Below are positions 20,726 to 27,396 of a stretch of 27,396 nt of DNA, piece after piece (within the stretch, counting starts at the first letter, position 1; every line of letters starts with the position of its first letter). Source of the DNA: an uncultured Eubacteriales bacterium (GTDB lineage Bacteria > Bacillota > Clostridia > Christensenellales > CAG-314); contig CARAIG010000041.1 in the NCBI GenBank assembly GCA_948938605.1, forward strand, positions 1 through 27,396, in the 5' to 3' direction. A program made the translations under genes and the position numbers. Under the pieces are notes generated by a model, which was given only the letters and a program-made list of their open reading frames with translations, had not been told where the DNA came from and ran no database searches.

Positions 20726-22537
20726 TTATTTTTTATCGTCGTCGGATACGTCATACTTGACTTCACTGCCGTCTTGTTGCTGTGCGCTTTGCTGAGCGGC
20801 TTGGTAGAACTTTTGGAATATAGCGGCAGAACTTTGCGCAATGCGGTCGGTTTCCGCCTTTAATTCTTCGGTAGTAACGTCTTTCTTTTCAAGGACTTCC
20901 TTACCCTTTTTGATGTCTTCTTCCAAGTGTTCCTTGTCGGCAGATTCAAGCTTATCGCCGCTTTCGCGGATAAATTGTTCTAACGACAAAATCATTTGGT
21001 CAAGTCCGTTGCGCGCTTCGACTGCTTCGCGACGTTTTTTGTCTTCTTCGGCGTACTTTTCGGCGTCTTTAACAGCCTTGTCGATGTCGGCGTCGGACAA
21101 GTTGGTCGACGAAGTAATAGTTACGGATTGTTCCTTTTGAGTGCCCAGGTCTTTTGCCGTTACGTGTACGATACCGTTTGCGTCGATGTCGAACTTAACT
21201 TCGATTTGGGGGATTCCGCGGGGTGCGGGAGCAATACCGGTCAACGAAAAACGACCGAGAGTTTTGTTATCCGCCGCCATTTCGCGTTCGCCTTGCAATA
21301 CGTGGATGTCAACGCTTGTTTGGTTGTCCGCAGCGGTCGAAAATACTTGCGATTTGCTTGCGGGAATTGTAGTATTGCGTTCGATAAGTTTTGCCATTAC
21401 GCCGCCCAAAACTTCGATACCCAACGACAACGGAGTAACGTCAAGAAGCAATACGTCCTTAACTTCGCCGCCCAAAACGCCGCCTTGGATAGCTGCGCCG
21501 ATTGCTACGCATTCGTCGGGATTGATTCCCTTGTACGGTTCCTTACCGCTGTAATTTTTAACGGCTTCCACTACTGCGGGAATACGGGTAGATCCGCCGA
21601 CTAGGATTACGCGGTTCAAGTCGTTATTTGTAACGCCTGCGTCCGACATTGCTTTTTTCATAGGTTCGATTGTCTTTTTGATAATGCCGTCAATCAAACT
21701 TTCGAATTTAGCGCGGGTGATTTCCACTTCCAAGTGCTTGGGACCGGTAGCGTCCGCAGTGATGAACGGCAACGAAACCGTTGTTTTAAGCGTTGCGGAC
21801 AATTCGATTTTAGCTTTTTCCGCCGCTTCCTTTAAACGTTGCATTGCTTGCTTGTCTTGCGACAAATCGATACCGCTTGTCTTTTTAAATTCCGCAACAA
21901 GGTAATCCATTACTATTTGGTCGATGTCGTCGCCGCCCAAACGGTTGTTGCCGTTGGTAGCAAGAACTTCGAATACGCCGTCGCCGATTTCAAGGATGGA
22001 AACGTCGAACGTGCCGCCGCCAAGGTCGTAAATTAAAATCTTTTGGTTTTTGTTTTCGCCCTTGTCAAGTCCGTAAGCAAGCGCTGCGGCTGTGGGTTCG
22101 TTAATTATACGCAAAACTTCAAGTCCTGCAATTTTGCCTGCGTCTTTTGTTGCTTGACGTTGAGCGTCCGAAAAGTATGCAGGAACAGTAATTACCGCTT
22201 GCGTTACTTTTTCGCCGAGATACGCTTCGGCATCCGCTTTAAGTTTGGATAACGTAATAGCGGAAATTTCCTGCGGGGAATACTTTTTGCCGTCGATAGC
22301 CACTGTGTAATTTGTACCCATTTCGCGCTTAATGGAAAGTACTGTTCTGTCCGCATTAACTACCGCTTGACGTTTTGCCACTTGTCCTACAAGACGTTCG
22401 CCGTCCTTAGTAAATGCAACAACCGATGGGGTTGTGCGGTTACCTTCCGCATTGGCGATAACGACGGGTTCGCCGCCTTCCAATACCGCTACGCAGCTGT
22501 TAGTTGTTCCAAGGTCGATACCTATAATTTTTCCCAT
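20726..22537 (-). CDS. dnaK: Chaperone DnaK (Hsp70)
   Basis: 603 residues. The N-terminal ATPase domain has IGIDLGTTNSCVAV (4-17) and the DLGGGTFDVSIL phosphate loop. The interdomain linker is DVLLLDVTPLSLGIEV, followed by the beta-sandwich substrate domain and a helical lid ending in the acidic tail EVKYDVSDDDKK. It lacks the about 24-residue N-terminal insert of Gram-negative DnaK, as expected for Firmicutes. AAAGGAG precedes the ATG at 22537. It is separated from grpE by 313 bp containing a repeat element. No CIRCE is visible in that gap, so expression probably depends on read-through from the hrcA promoter or on a weak local promoter. Confidence 0.98.
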   Translation of the reverse strand: MGKIIGIDLGTTNSCVAVLEGGEPVVIANAEGNRTTPSVVAFTKDGERLVGQVAKRQAVVNADRTVLSIKREMGTNYTVAIDGKKYSPQEISAITLSKLKADAEAYLGEKVTQAVITVPAYFSDAQRQATKDAGKIAGLEVLRIINEPTAAALAYGLDKGENKNQKILIYDLGGGTFDVSILEIGDGVFEVLATNGNNRLGGDDIDQIVMDYLVAEFKKTSGIDLSQDKQAMQRLKEAAEKAKIELSATLKTTVSLPFITADATGPKHLEVEITRAKFESLIDGIIKKTIEPMKKAMSDAGVTNNDLNRVILVGGSTRIPAVVEAVKNYSGKEPYKGINPDECVAIGAAIQGGVLGGEVKDVLLLDVTPLSLGIEVLGGVMAKLIERNTTIPASKSQVFSTAADNQTSVDIHVLQGEREMAADNKTLGRFSLTGIAPAPRGIPQIEVKFDIDANGIVHVTAKDLGTQKEQSVTITSSTNLSDADIDKAVKDAEKYAEEDKKRREAVEARNGLDQMILSLEQFIRESGDKLESADKEHLEEDIKKGKEVLEKKDVTTEELKAETDRIAQSSAAIFQKFYQAAQQSAQQQDGSEVKYDVSDDDKK

Positions 22538-22741
22538 AATATTAAATCTCCTTTTTGATGATGTATTTTTGTATTTAAATGCGTAATACGCAATTGTGTT
22601 TGAGTTATGTACGGCATACGCCGCAGTTGTATTTTTGTCAATTTAAAAGTTACGATAACATTAATGTAATGCAGTGTGTCTAGGATACTGCACCCTGTTA
22701 GATTGCTTCGTTTTGCTCGGCTAAGAACGATTGATATCCCG
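22538..22741. other. dnaK leader region with small palindromes and a half repeat
   Basis: No gene is supported. It holds the palindrome TGCGTAATACGCA, a CGGC-N4-GCCG stem, a TGCAGT...ACTGCA stem, and a left-half fragment of the 'AGATTGCTTCG...CTCGGCT' repeat near 22700-22732. On the minus strand a TTGACA followed 17 bp later by TATGCC is the only promoter-like pair, and it is weak. Confidence 0.5.
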
Positions 22742-22855
22742 CCTAAGCCCGTAGAAAGGGGCAGATACAAGGCAACCTAGGTGACCGTAAAAGAGCGTAC
22801 TTAAACGTACGTGACTGCGGTTAACGCAATAGATGCTCCTTTATACAGGCTTAGG
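22742..22855 (-). repeat. Stop-codon-anchored repeat, intact copy at grpE
   Basis: 114 bp in the orientation of grpE. The arms CCTAAGCCCGTA (22742-22753) and TACAGGCTTAGG (22844-22855) match at 11 of 12 positions, and the second contains the complement of the grpE TAA stop. The body shares CTATTGCGTTA, CAGTCACGTACG and TTGCCTTGTATCTGC with the other copies. The central hairpin is CGTAC (22796-22800) with GTACG (22807-22811). It lies inside the heat-shock operon between grpE and dnaK. Confidence 0.85.
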
Positions 22856-23462
22856 AGCCTACCAAGACTTCGGCATAGCGCAGCACCTTGTCATCCAGTT
22901 CGTAGCCGTTTTTGTAAACTTCCACTACTAAGTCGGTATTTTCCGCACCGCGGTCAAGTTTGGACAATGCGTTCATTTTAACAGGATCGAAAGGTTTACC
23001 CATTACGTCCATCTTGACAACTCCGAAATCGGTTAAAACTTGTTCAAACTGGTTTTGCACCATTGTAAACGCTTTTAAATTGTCCCCGTCAAGGTGCTTG
23101 GCGGCAATTTCGAATGTATCGATAATTGCTATTAACTTTGTAAGTACCGCTTGCGAGCCTTCCTTTTTGGCTTGTTCGCCGTTAAATTTCATACGGCGCT
23201 TGTAGCTTTCGAAGTCGTTTTTCATTGCTACTAGCTGATTAAGATACGTATCGGACTTATCTGCAGAACTTTGCAAACGCTTGCAAGTGGCAGTAAGTTT
23301 TTCATTTTCGGTTTTTAACTGTTCGTTTTCCGCAATCAATTGTTCGTTTTCGTCCGTCAACGCTTGTTCCGTTTCGGAAAGCTGTGACATTACTTTTTCG
23401 TTATTGTCTGCGGCGACTTTTTCGTTATTTACGGGTTTTTCCGTTTTGGTTTGCTTTTTCAT
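22851..23462 (-). CDS. grpE: Nucleotide exchange factor GrpE
   Basis: 203 residues. The N-terminal part (about 20-75) is a Glu/Gln/Lys/Leu heptad-rich coiled coil, then NDFESYKRR, the best conserved part of the dimerisation helix. The C-terminal beta domain has FGVVKMDVMGKPFDP and GYELDDKVLRYAEVLV. GrpE releases ADP from DnaK. The ATG overlaps the hrcA TGA (ATGA), so translation is coupled. The stop codon falls within the arm of a repeat element. Confidence 0.95.
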   Translation of the reverse strand: MKKQTKTEKPVNNEKVAADNNEKVMSQLSETEQALTDENEQLIAENEQLKTENEKLTATCKRLQSSADKSDTYLNQLVAMKNDFESYKRRMKFNGEQAKKEGSQAVLTKLIAIIDTFEIAAKHLDGDNLKAFTMVQNQFEQVLTDFGVVKMDVMGKPFDPVKMNALSKLDRGAENTDLVVEVYKNGYELDDKVLRYAEVLVGS

Positions 23463-24490
23463 TTATTCTCCTTACGGTCGATTAAATCTATTATTATATC
23501 GCTTATTCTGTCTAGCACTGCTAATACTTTTTTGTAATTCATACGGACGGGACCGATTACGCCGATTGAACCGCTGACGTTTTCGCCAAGACTTACGCGG
23601 GTGGACACTACCGAACAACCGTCGGGAGCGTTGTCGCTCGAACCGATTTTTACCGTTACGCTGCCGCTTTCGCCGCCGTCGTAAGTAAACATTTCGGCAA
23701 TTTTGTCCTTGTCTTCCAATTCAGCCAAAAACCTTTGCGCCGAGTTTACGTCGGAATACTCGCAGTGCTGCAATGTTTTACGTTCGCCGTAGGTAGATAC
23801 GTCCATACCGTTATAAAGCGATTGCTTGCGCAAAACGTCGATAATTTTTTTAAACAATACGTTAAACTGCGCAAATTCGTCGTTGACAAGCGTATAAGGG
23901 TAAGTAAAGTTTAAAAACTCCGAAACGTGCTTGCCCACAAACAGTTTGTTTAGCCAGCGTTCCGCTTGCGCTACCATTTGTTCGGTAAATTCGTCGGGAA
24001 TATCCAACATACCGTCTTTTAATACGCGCGCATCGGTAACTATTACTACCAACATCTTGCCGTTGGACAAATCCAACAACTTAATTGCGGTAATCGTGTC
24101 CGACATATCTTCCTTTACCACTACTGCGGTGTAGTTGGTAATTTCCGATATTAAACGGGTTACTGCAACGATTATATCTTCCAGCGAACCTATCTTGCGG
24201 TTGAAATAACTGTCAATCAGTTCCACTTCGGACGAAGTTAGCGAGTTTTCGCACAACAATTCGTTTACGTAAAATCGGAACGCCTTTTCGGACGGAATAC
24301 GTCCCGCCGATACGTGCGGCTGAATGAGATACCCCATACTTTCCAATGCGGACAATTCGTTGCGTATAGTAGCCGACGAACATTCGCACAAGTACTCCTG
24401 CTGAATGTCCTTGCTGCTTATAGGCGACGCTTTGTCAATGTACTCGTCAACCACCGCGCACAGTATTTTCTTTTTACGTTCGGATAACAT
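23459..24490 (-). CDS. hrcA: Heat-inducible transcription repressor HrcA
   Basis: 343 residues, full length. The winged-helix N-terminus includes SERKKKILCAVVDEYI (3-18), the recognition-helix segment SSATIRNELSALESMGYL and the wing HVSAGRIPSEKAFRFYV, all typical. The C-terminal part carries the GAF-like and inserted domains with the conserved GVIGPVRMNYKKVLA near the end. HrcA binds CIRCE and is matured by GroEL. A CIRCE lies just downstream of its own predicted transcription start, so the operon is autoregulated. The ATG at 24490 follows AAAGGAAA with an 11-nt spacing. Confidence 0.97.
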   Translation of the reverse strand: MLSERKKKILCAVVDEYIDKASPISSKDIQQEYLCECSSATIRNELSALESMGYLIQPHVSAGRIPSEKAFRFYVNELLCENSLTSSEVELIDSYFNRKIGSLEDIIVAVTRLISEITNYTAVVVKEDMSDTITAIKLLDLSNGKMLVVIVTDARVLKDGMLDIPDEFTEQMVAQAERWLNKLFVGKHVSEFLNFTYPYTLVNDEFAQFNVLFKKIIDVLRKQSLYNGMDVSTYGERKTLQHCEYSDVNSAQRFLAELEDKDKIAEMFTYDGGESGSVTVKIGSSDNAPDGCSVVSTRVSLGENVSGSIGVIGPVRMNYKKVLAVLDRISDIIIDLIDRKENK

Positions 24491-24528
24491 TATTCGGCGT
24501 TTCCTTTGTCAAATTTTTCAACTGAGTG

Positions 24529-24555
24529 TTAGCACTCTTGCTGTTTGACTGCTAA
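24529..24555 (-). promoter_or_regulatory. CIRCE operator upstream of hrcA
   Basis: On the minus strand TTAGCAGTC-N9-GAGTGCTAA matches the CIRCE consensus TTAGCACTC-N9-GAGTGCTAA with a single mismatch in the promoter-proximal arm. Position just after the predicted transcription start is the standard one for HrcA repression. Confidence 0.95.
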
Positions 24556-24566
24556 TTTATGCTTCT

Positions 24567-24595
24567 AATATATCACTATATGCTCTAACTGTCAA
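24567..24595 (-). promoter_or_regulatory. Promoter of the hrcA operon
   Basis: On the minus strand TTGACA (complement of 24590-24595) and TATATT (complement of 24567-24572) are 17 bp apart, immediately upstream of CIRCE. Confidence 0.85.
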
Positions 24596-24649
24596 TAGTT
24601 TATACGCATTTTTTCAAAATTAATGTTGTTAATTGTATTTTTAAAAATA

Positions 24650-24678
24650 TTGACTGCAACAGAGTTTAACTGTATAAT
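24650..24678 (+). promoter_or_regulatory. Promoter of the cyclodeaminase-like gene
   Basis: TTGACT (24650-24655) and TATAAT (24673-24678) are 17 bp apart. The start codon is 33 bp downstream. Confidence 0.8.
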
Positions 24679-24711
24679 GAATATATCAAAAAAACAAAGG
24701 AAACAAAAGAT

Positions 24712-25305
24712 ATGTTCGAACAAATGACGATAGACAATTACTGCGAAGTGCTTGCAAGCAATGCCCCTGCTCCCGGCGGCGGAAGCGCGTTGGCTATTGT
24801 AGGCGCCGAAGCGTGCGCTTTAATTGAAATGGCAATTAACGTAACGTTAGACAAACTGCCCCAAACGGACATTAACTACGATTATTTAAAAGGGGAACTT
24901 GCAACTTGCACCCGCGCAAGAAAGCATTTATACTTGTTGTCGAACGACGACGCCGAAGCGTACGGCAAAATCGTCGAAGCGCGCAAGTTACCCAAAAACA
25001 GCGAAGCAGAAACAAAACTGCGCACCGCAACGTTGCAAAAGGCGTTTCACAAGGCGACGTTAGTGCCGTTGGAACTTATGCAGCTATGCCTAAGCGTATT
25101 GCAGCGAGCCAGCACAAGAGTACTTGCGCGTCTGTCTAAGTGGGTGGCTTCGGACTGCGAAATCGGCATTAGCCTATTAAAAACCGTAGTTAACTTTTCG
25201 GTAAAAAACGTTTACGGCAACACTTGCTTCATTCACGACGAAAACTTAAAGCACAGTTTGGAAAAACAAGCGCAAACGGCATTAGACGAAGCGGCAAAAT
25301 ATTGA
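24712..25305 (+). CDS. fchA: Formiminotransferase-cyclodeaminase family protein (FchA-like, probable methenyl-THF cyclohydrolase)
   Basis: 197 residues, all-alpha. The family signature near the N-terminus is SNAPAPGGGSALA (16-28), normally [ST]xxPAPGGGSxxA. It is followed by the helical region with a 'DAEAYGKIVEARKLPK' segment equivalent to the conserved 'D..af..v..A..lPk' of FTCD/FchA proteins. Stand-alone proteins of this size in Clostridia act as methenyltetrahydrofolate cyclohydrolase or formimino-THF cyclodeaminase in one-carbon metabolism. The choice between the two cannot be made here, because neither a formimidoyltransferase nor formate-THF ligase gene is adjacent. The ribosome site is AAAGGAAA. 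It is monocistronic and divergent from hrcA. Confidence 0.85.
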   Translation: MFEQMTIDNYCEVLASNAPAPGGGSALAIVGAEACALIEMAINVTLDKLPQTDINYDYLKGELATCTRARKHLYLLSNDDAEAYGKIVEARKLPKNSEAETKLRTATLQKAFHKATLVPLELMQLCLSVLQRASTRVLARLSKWVASDCEIGISLLKTVVNFSVKNVYGNTCFIHDENLKHSLEKQAQTALDEAAKY

Positions 25306-25419
25306 TTAAAAATTGTCCAACCAATCGCAACATTTATAAAAACAGTTAAATAAATCTACCAGCTTTTTGCAATTCAAGATTTGTTTGGTTTAATGTTGAT
25401 TAACGCCGAATTATTGTAT

Positions 25420-25450
25420 AAAAAAAGTCCGCCTATTGGCAGACTTTTTT
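25420..25450. terminator. Shared terminator between fchA and the small membrane protein gene
   Basis: AAAAAAGTCCGCC with GGCAGACTTTTTT, around a TATT loop, forms a long stem with one C-A mismatch and A/T tracts on both sides. It serves the convergent genes from both directions: the minus-strand stop codon at 25452 lies directly beside it. The 114 bp between fchA and this hairpin hold nothing recognisable. Confidence 0.85.
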
Positions 25451-25451
25451 G

Positions 25452-25952
25452 TTATTTACGTTTATACATTTGTTTAAACCGCGGAACATTAATTACTTCG
25501 CCCAGCACGATTGCTCGTTGAATATCCGTAATGTCGGCAGCTACTAAGTGGTCGGGATCGTCGCAGTACGATTCGTCGTGTTCGATAAGCCGCACTCCGT
25601 CAAGTTCTTCGCACCCTTCGTCGTCAACTTCACCTAACGAGCCGACAATTTTGTCGTACTTTTCCACCTTTTCGCCCATATGCATATGCGAACCGTCGTT
25701 AGATACGATCTTACGTTCGGACAGTTCCCTACGTTTGGAATTAAGGTAATCGCGCTGATGTTGCGTGCGACCGTTACCGTCGGGAAGTTCAAAAGGCAAC
25801 TTTTCATCATTCATTTGCTTTGTGCGTTGACTTGCCTTTGCCCTACTGACAGCGGTAACTATAACTATTATTACCACTATTATAAACGGCAGCGGTACTA
25901 ACAAAAACGGCAGTATATTTAATATATCATCAAAACACATTAAATTTAACAT
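25452..25952 (-). CDS. Small single-pass membrane protein of unknown function
   Basis: 166 residues. One strongly hydrophobic segment (about 12-36) lies near the N-terminus, followed by a basic stretch (RAKASQRTK) that predicts a cytoplasmic C-terminus. The remainder is charged and probably partly disordered, then acidic (95-130), and ends with a compact motif DIQRAIVLGEVINVPRFK. A similar ending ('...aIixSEIlgxPrxxR') recurs, as I recall, at the C-termini of other small Firmicutes membrane proteins; this is a tentative resemblance. AAGGAAA precedes the ATG at 25952. It begins 31 bp after floA and is the last gene of the nfeD-floA unit, so it may act with the flotillin scaffold. No enzymatic motif is visible. 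Confidence 0.75.
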   Translation of the reverse strand: MLNLMCFDDILNILPFLLVPLPFIIVVIIVIVTAVSRAKASQRTKQMNDEKLPFELPDGNGRTQHQRDYLNSKRRELSERKIVSNDGSHMHMGEKVEKYDKIVGSLGEVDDEGCEELDGVRLIEHDESYCDDPDHLVAADITDIQRAIVLGEVINVPRFKQMYKRK

Positions 25953-25983
25953 TATAAAATTTCCTTATTACTGCTTGCAACGA

Positions 25984-27015
25984 TTACGATTTTTTACCTT
26001 TACCGGTACTTCCGCTTCCGCTGCCTTCGCCGTTGCCGCTAATGGAATTGCGCATTGCAGTGTCGGCCTGGATATTTTGCATTTGGTAGTAGTCCATAAT
26101 ACCCAAACGTCCGTTACGGAATGCTTCCGCCATAGCTTTGGGTACTTCCGCTTCCGCTTCGACAACCTTTGCACGCATTTCCTGTGTGTGTGCCTTCATT
26201 TCCTGTTCGGTAGCAATAGCCATTGCGCGGCGTTCTTCGGCGTTTGCTTGGGCAATACGTTTATCCGCTTCTGCTTGATCCATTTGAAGTTGCGCGCCGA
26301 TGTTACGTCCTACGTCTACGTCGGCAATATCGATTGACAAAATTTCAAATGCGGTTCCCGCGTCGAGTCCTTTGGTAAGTACGGTTTTCGAAATAAGGTC
26401 AGGGTTTTCCAAAACCGCTTTGTGCTGTTCGGACGAACCTACTGTTGTAACGATACCTTCGCCTACGCGGGCAATGATTGTTTCCTCCCCTGCACCGCCG
26501 ATAAGACGGCTGATATTTGCGCGAACGGTAACACGCGCTTTTACGCGCAATTCGATACCGTTTTTAGCAATAGCGGAAATAACGGGAGTTTCGATTACTT
26601 TGGGGTTGACGGATACTTTTACCGCATTTAATACGTCGCGTCCTGCAAGGTCGATAGCCTTTGCTTCTTGAAGCGACAAATTAATATTTGCGCTGTGCGC
26701 CGAAATTAACGCATTTACTACGTTGCTGACGTTACCGCCTGCCATAATGTGCGATTCGAGTTCGGTTATATCGATATTCAAACCCGCTTTACGGGCGCGG
26801 ATATAAACGTCTACAAGCATTTTGTACTTAATACGGCGCATTTTCATACCGATTAAACGCGTCATAGAAACGTGCGCTTTACTTACCAATGCAATGAAAT
26901 ACGTACCGATAGGCAAAAAGATAAGTACAATAAGCAGCAAAACCGCCACTACAATTAAAACTATTGCCCAAGGGGGTAACACCGCCCCCTCGGCAAATGC
27001 AAGCAATGTGTTCAT
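25984..27015 (-). CDS. floA: Flotillin-like protein FloA
   Basis: 343 residues. A short N-terminal segment precedes one long hydrophobic hairpin (about 16-45), then an SPFH/PHB domain with the highly conserved GLNIDITELESHIMAGGNV-NVV and ISRLIGGAGEETIIARVGEGIV blocks. An Ala/Glu-rich coiled coil (about 255-300) follows, then a Gly/Ser/Lys-rich tail. This matches FloA (YqfA), which organises functional membrane microdomains and influences membrane fluidity, secretion and signalling. GGAGGAA precedes the ATG. The nfeD gene lies 34 bp upstream, the usual partner. Confidence 0.96.
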   Translation of the reverse strand: MNTLLAFAEGAVLPPWAIVLIVVAVLLLIVLIFLPIGTYFIALVSKAHVSMTRLIGMKMRRIKYKMLVDVYIRARKAGLNIDITELESHIMAGGNVSNVVNALISAHSANINLSLQEAKAIDLAGRDVLNAVKVSVNPKVIETPVISAIAKNGIELRVKARVTVRANISRLIGGAGEETIIARVGEGIVTTVGSSEQHKAVLENPDLISKTVLTKGLDAGTAFEILSIDIADVDVGRNIGAQLQMDQAEADKRIAQANAEERRAMAIATEQEMKAHTQEMRAKVVEAEAEVPKAMAEAFRNGRLGIMDYYQMQNIQADTAMRNSISGNGEGSGSGSTGKGKKS

Positions 27016-27049
27016 TTAATTTGTTTCCTCCACAATTAAAATAAAATTT

Positions 27050-27391
27050 TTATTGTACGTTTTCAACGACAACTATGCGTTGCCCCTCAACGTTTAAAAC
27101 TACAATTTGCGCGCCCGTTTGTATATATCCGTCACGCGCTACGACGTCGTAAATTTCGCTGTCTATTTCCACCTTGCCGGCAGGACGCAAAACGCTTGTA
27201 ACAACGCCCGTTTTACCCACAAGGTAAGCATAGTCGCGCGTGCCTTCGGTTTTTTCCTCAGGTACGGCGGTACCTACGTCGAATATTGCGGTTTTGCCCA
27301 ATTTACTTTTACGTATAAGCAAACTTGCCACCAAAAAGAACAGGCAAAACAATACCAGTGCAATAAGTACCATATACAGCAGCATATACAA
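27050..27391 (-). CDS. NfeD-like protein (5' end possibly outside window)
   Basis: At least 113 residues. The N-terminal region is hydrophobic (about 3-26) and is followed by the NfeD OB-fold with LVGKTGVVTSVLRPAGKVEIDSEIYDVVARDGYI, which is diagnostic. The first codon in the window's frame is TTG, with an ATG two codons later, and the frame remains open to the window edge. So the true start, and any additional membrane segments or ClpP-like protease domain as in long NfeD proteins, may be missing. NfeD proteins pair with SPFH proteins; here floA follows directly. Confidence 0.88.
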   Translation of the reverse strand: MYMLLYMVLIALVLFCLFFLVASLLIRKSKLGKTAIFDVGTAVPEEKTEGTRDYAYLVGKTGVVTSVLRPAGKVEIDSEIYDVVARDGYIQTGAQIVVLNVEGQRIVVVENVQ

Positions 27392-27396
27392 GTCGC

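Noticed and set aside
20996..21604. 202-residue plus-strand frame inside dnaK
   Set aside because: Antisense shadow; the dnaK frame is complete and well conserved.

Overview
This window looks like a chromosomal segment of a low-to-moderate-GC anaerobic Firmicute, most likely an uncultured member of the Clostridia. The evidence is a 2[4Fe-4S] clostridial ferredoxin, an hrcA-grpE-dnaK-dnaJ cluster with a CIRCE operator, NrdR, a flotillin-like FloA with an NfeD partner, a formiminotransferase-cyclodeaminase-type folate protein, strong GGAGG-type ribosome binding sites and sigma-A-like promoters. No phage, plasmid, CRISPR, tRNA or rRNA gene is visible. The genes are almost all housekeeping. The unusual content lies in the intergenic DNA.

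Layout: (1) 1-600 holds the tail of an XRE-type regulator and a monocistronic ferredoxin with a clear promoter and terminator. (2) 620-1460 is gene-free and packed with small dispersed inverted repeats. (3) 1463-5149 (minus) is a tight run CYTH protein > HAD phosphatase > ClC transporter > ADP-ribosylglycohydrolase. (4) 5255-8874 (minus) is GH95-like protein > purC > nrdR, with its promoter embedded in the terminator of the upstream unit. (5) 9083-11114 (minus) is pyrimidine-nucleoside phosphorylase > S51 peptidase. (6) 11311-14171 holds a CvpA-like membrane protein with a long extra C-terminal domain and a MATE transporter. (7) 14562-16100 (plus) is an AT-rich membrane-anchored serine hydrolase of the beta-lactamase/DD-peptidase fold. 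(8) 16101-16809 is a second repeat field. (9) gap (minus) and fba (plus) diverge from a shared regulatory region. (10) 19024-19487 is a third repeat field. (11) hrcA-grpE-dnaK-dnaJ (minus) is followed by fchA (plus). (12) nfeD-floA plus a small single-pass membrane protein (minus) closes the window.

The main discovery candidate is a family of about 115-130 bp repeats found directly after the stop codons of gap, fba and grpE, always in the orientation of the gene. Each copy has a conserved body with a central hairpin whose stem changes in a compensatory way. Its terminal inverted arms differ completely in sequence between loci but stay complementary within each locus, and in every case one arm runs over the host gene's own stop codon. 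Degenerate extra copies around gap keep the gap-specific arm. One copy lies inside the grpE-dnaK interval of the heat-shock operon, so a simple terminator role is unlikely. A second, shorter family (AGAT-NNN-TCG...CGCTC-N'N'N'-ATGACA) shows the same behaviour: the NNN triplet differs between copies while its complement changes with it. These patterns suggest selection on DNA or RNA hairpin structure, or a transposition or copying process that rebuilds the arms. I know of no assigned function for either family and could not search for one.
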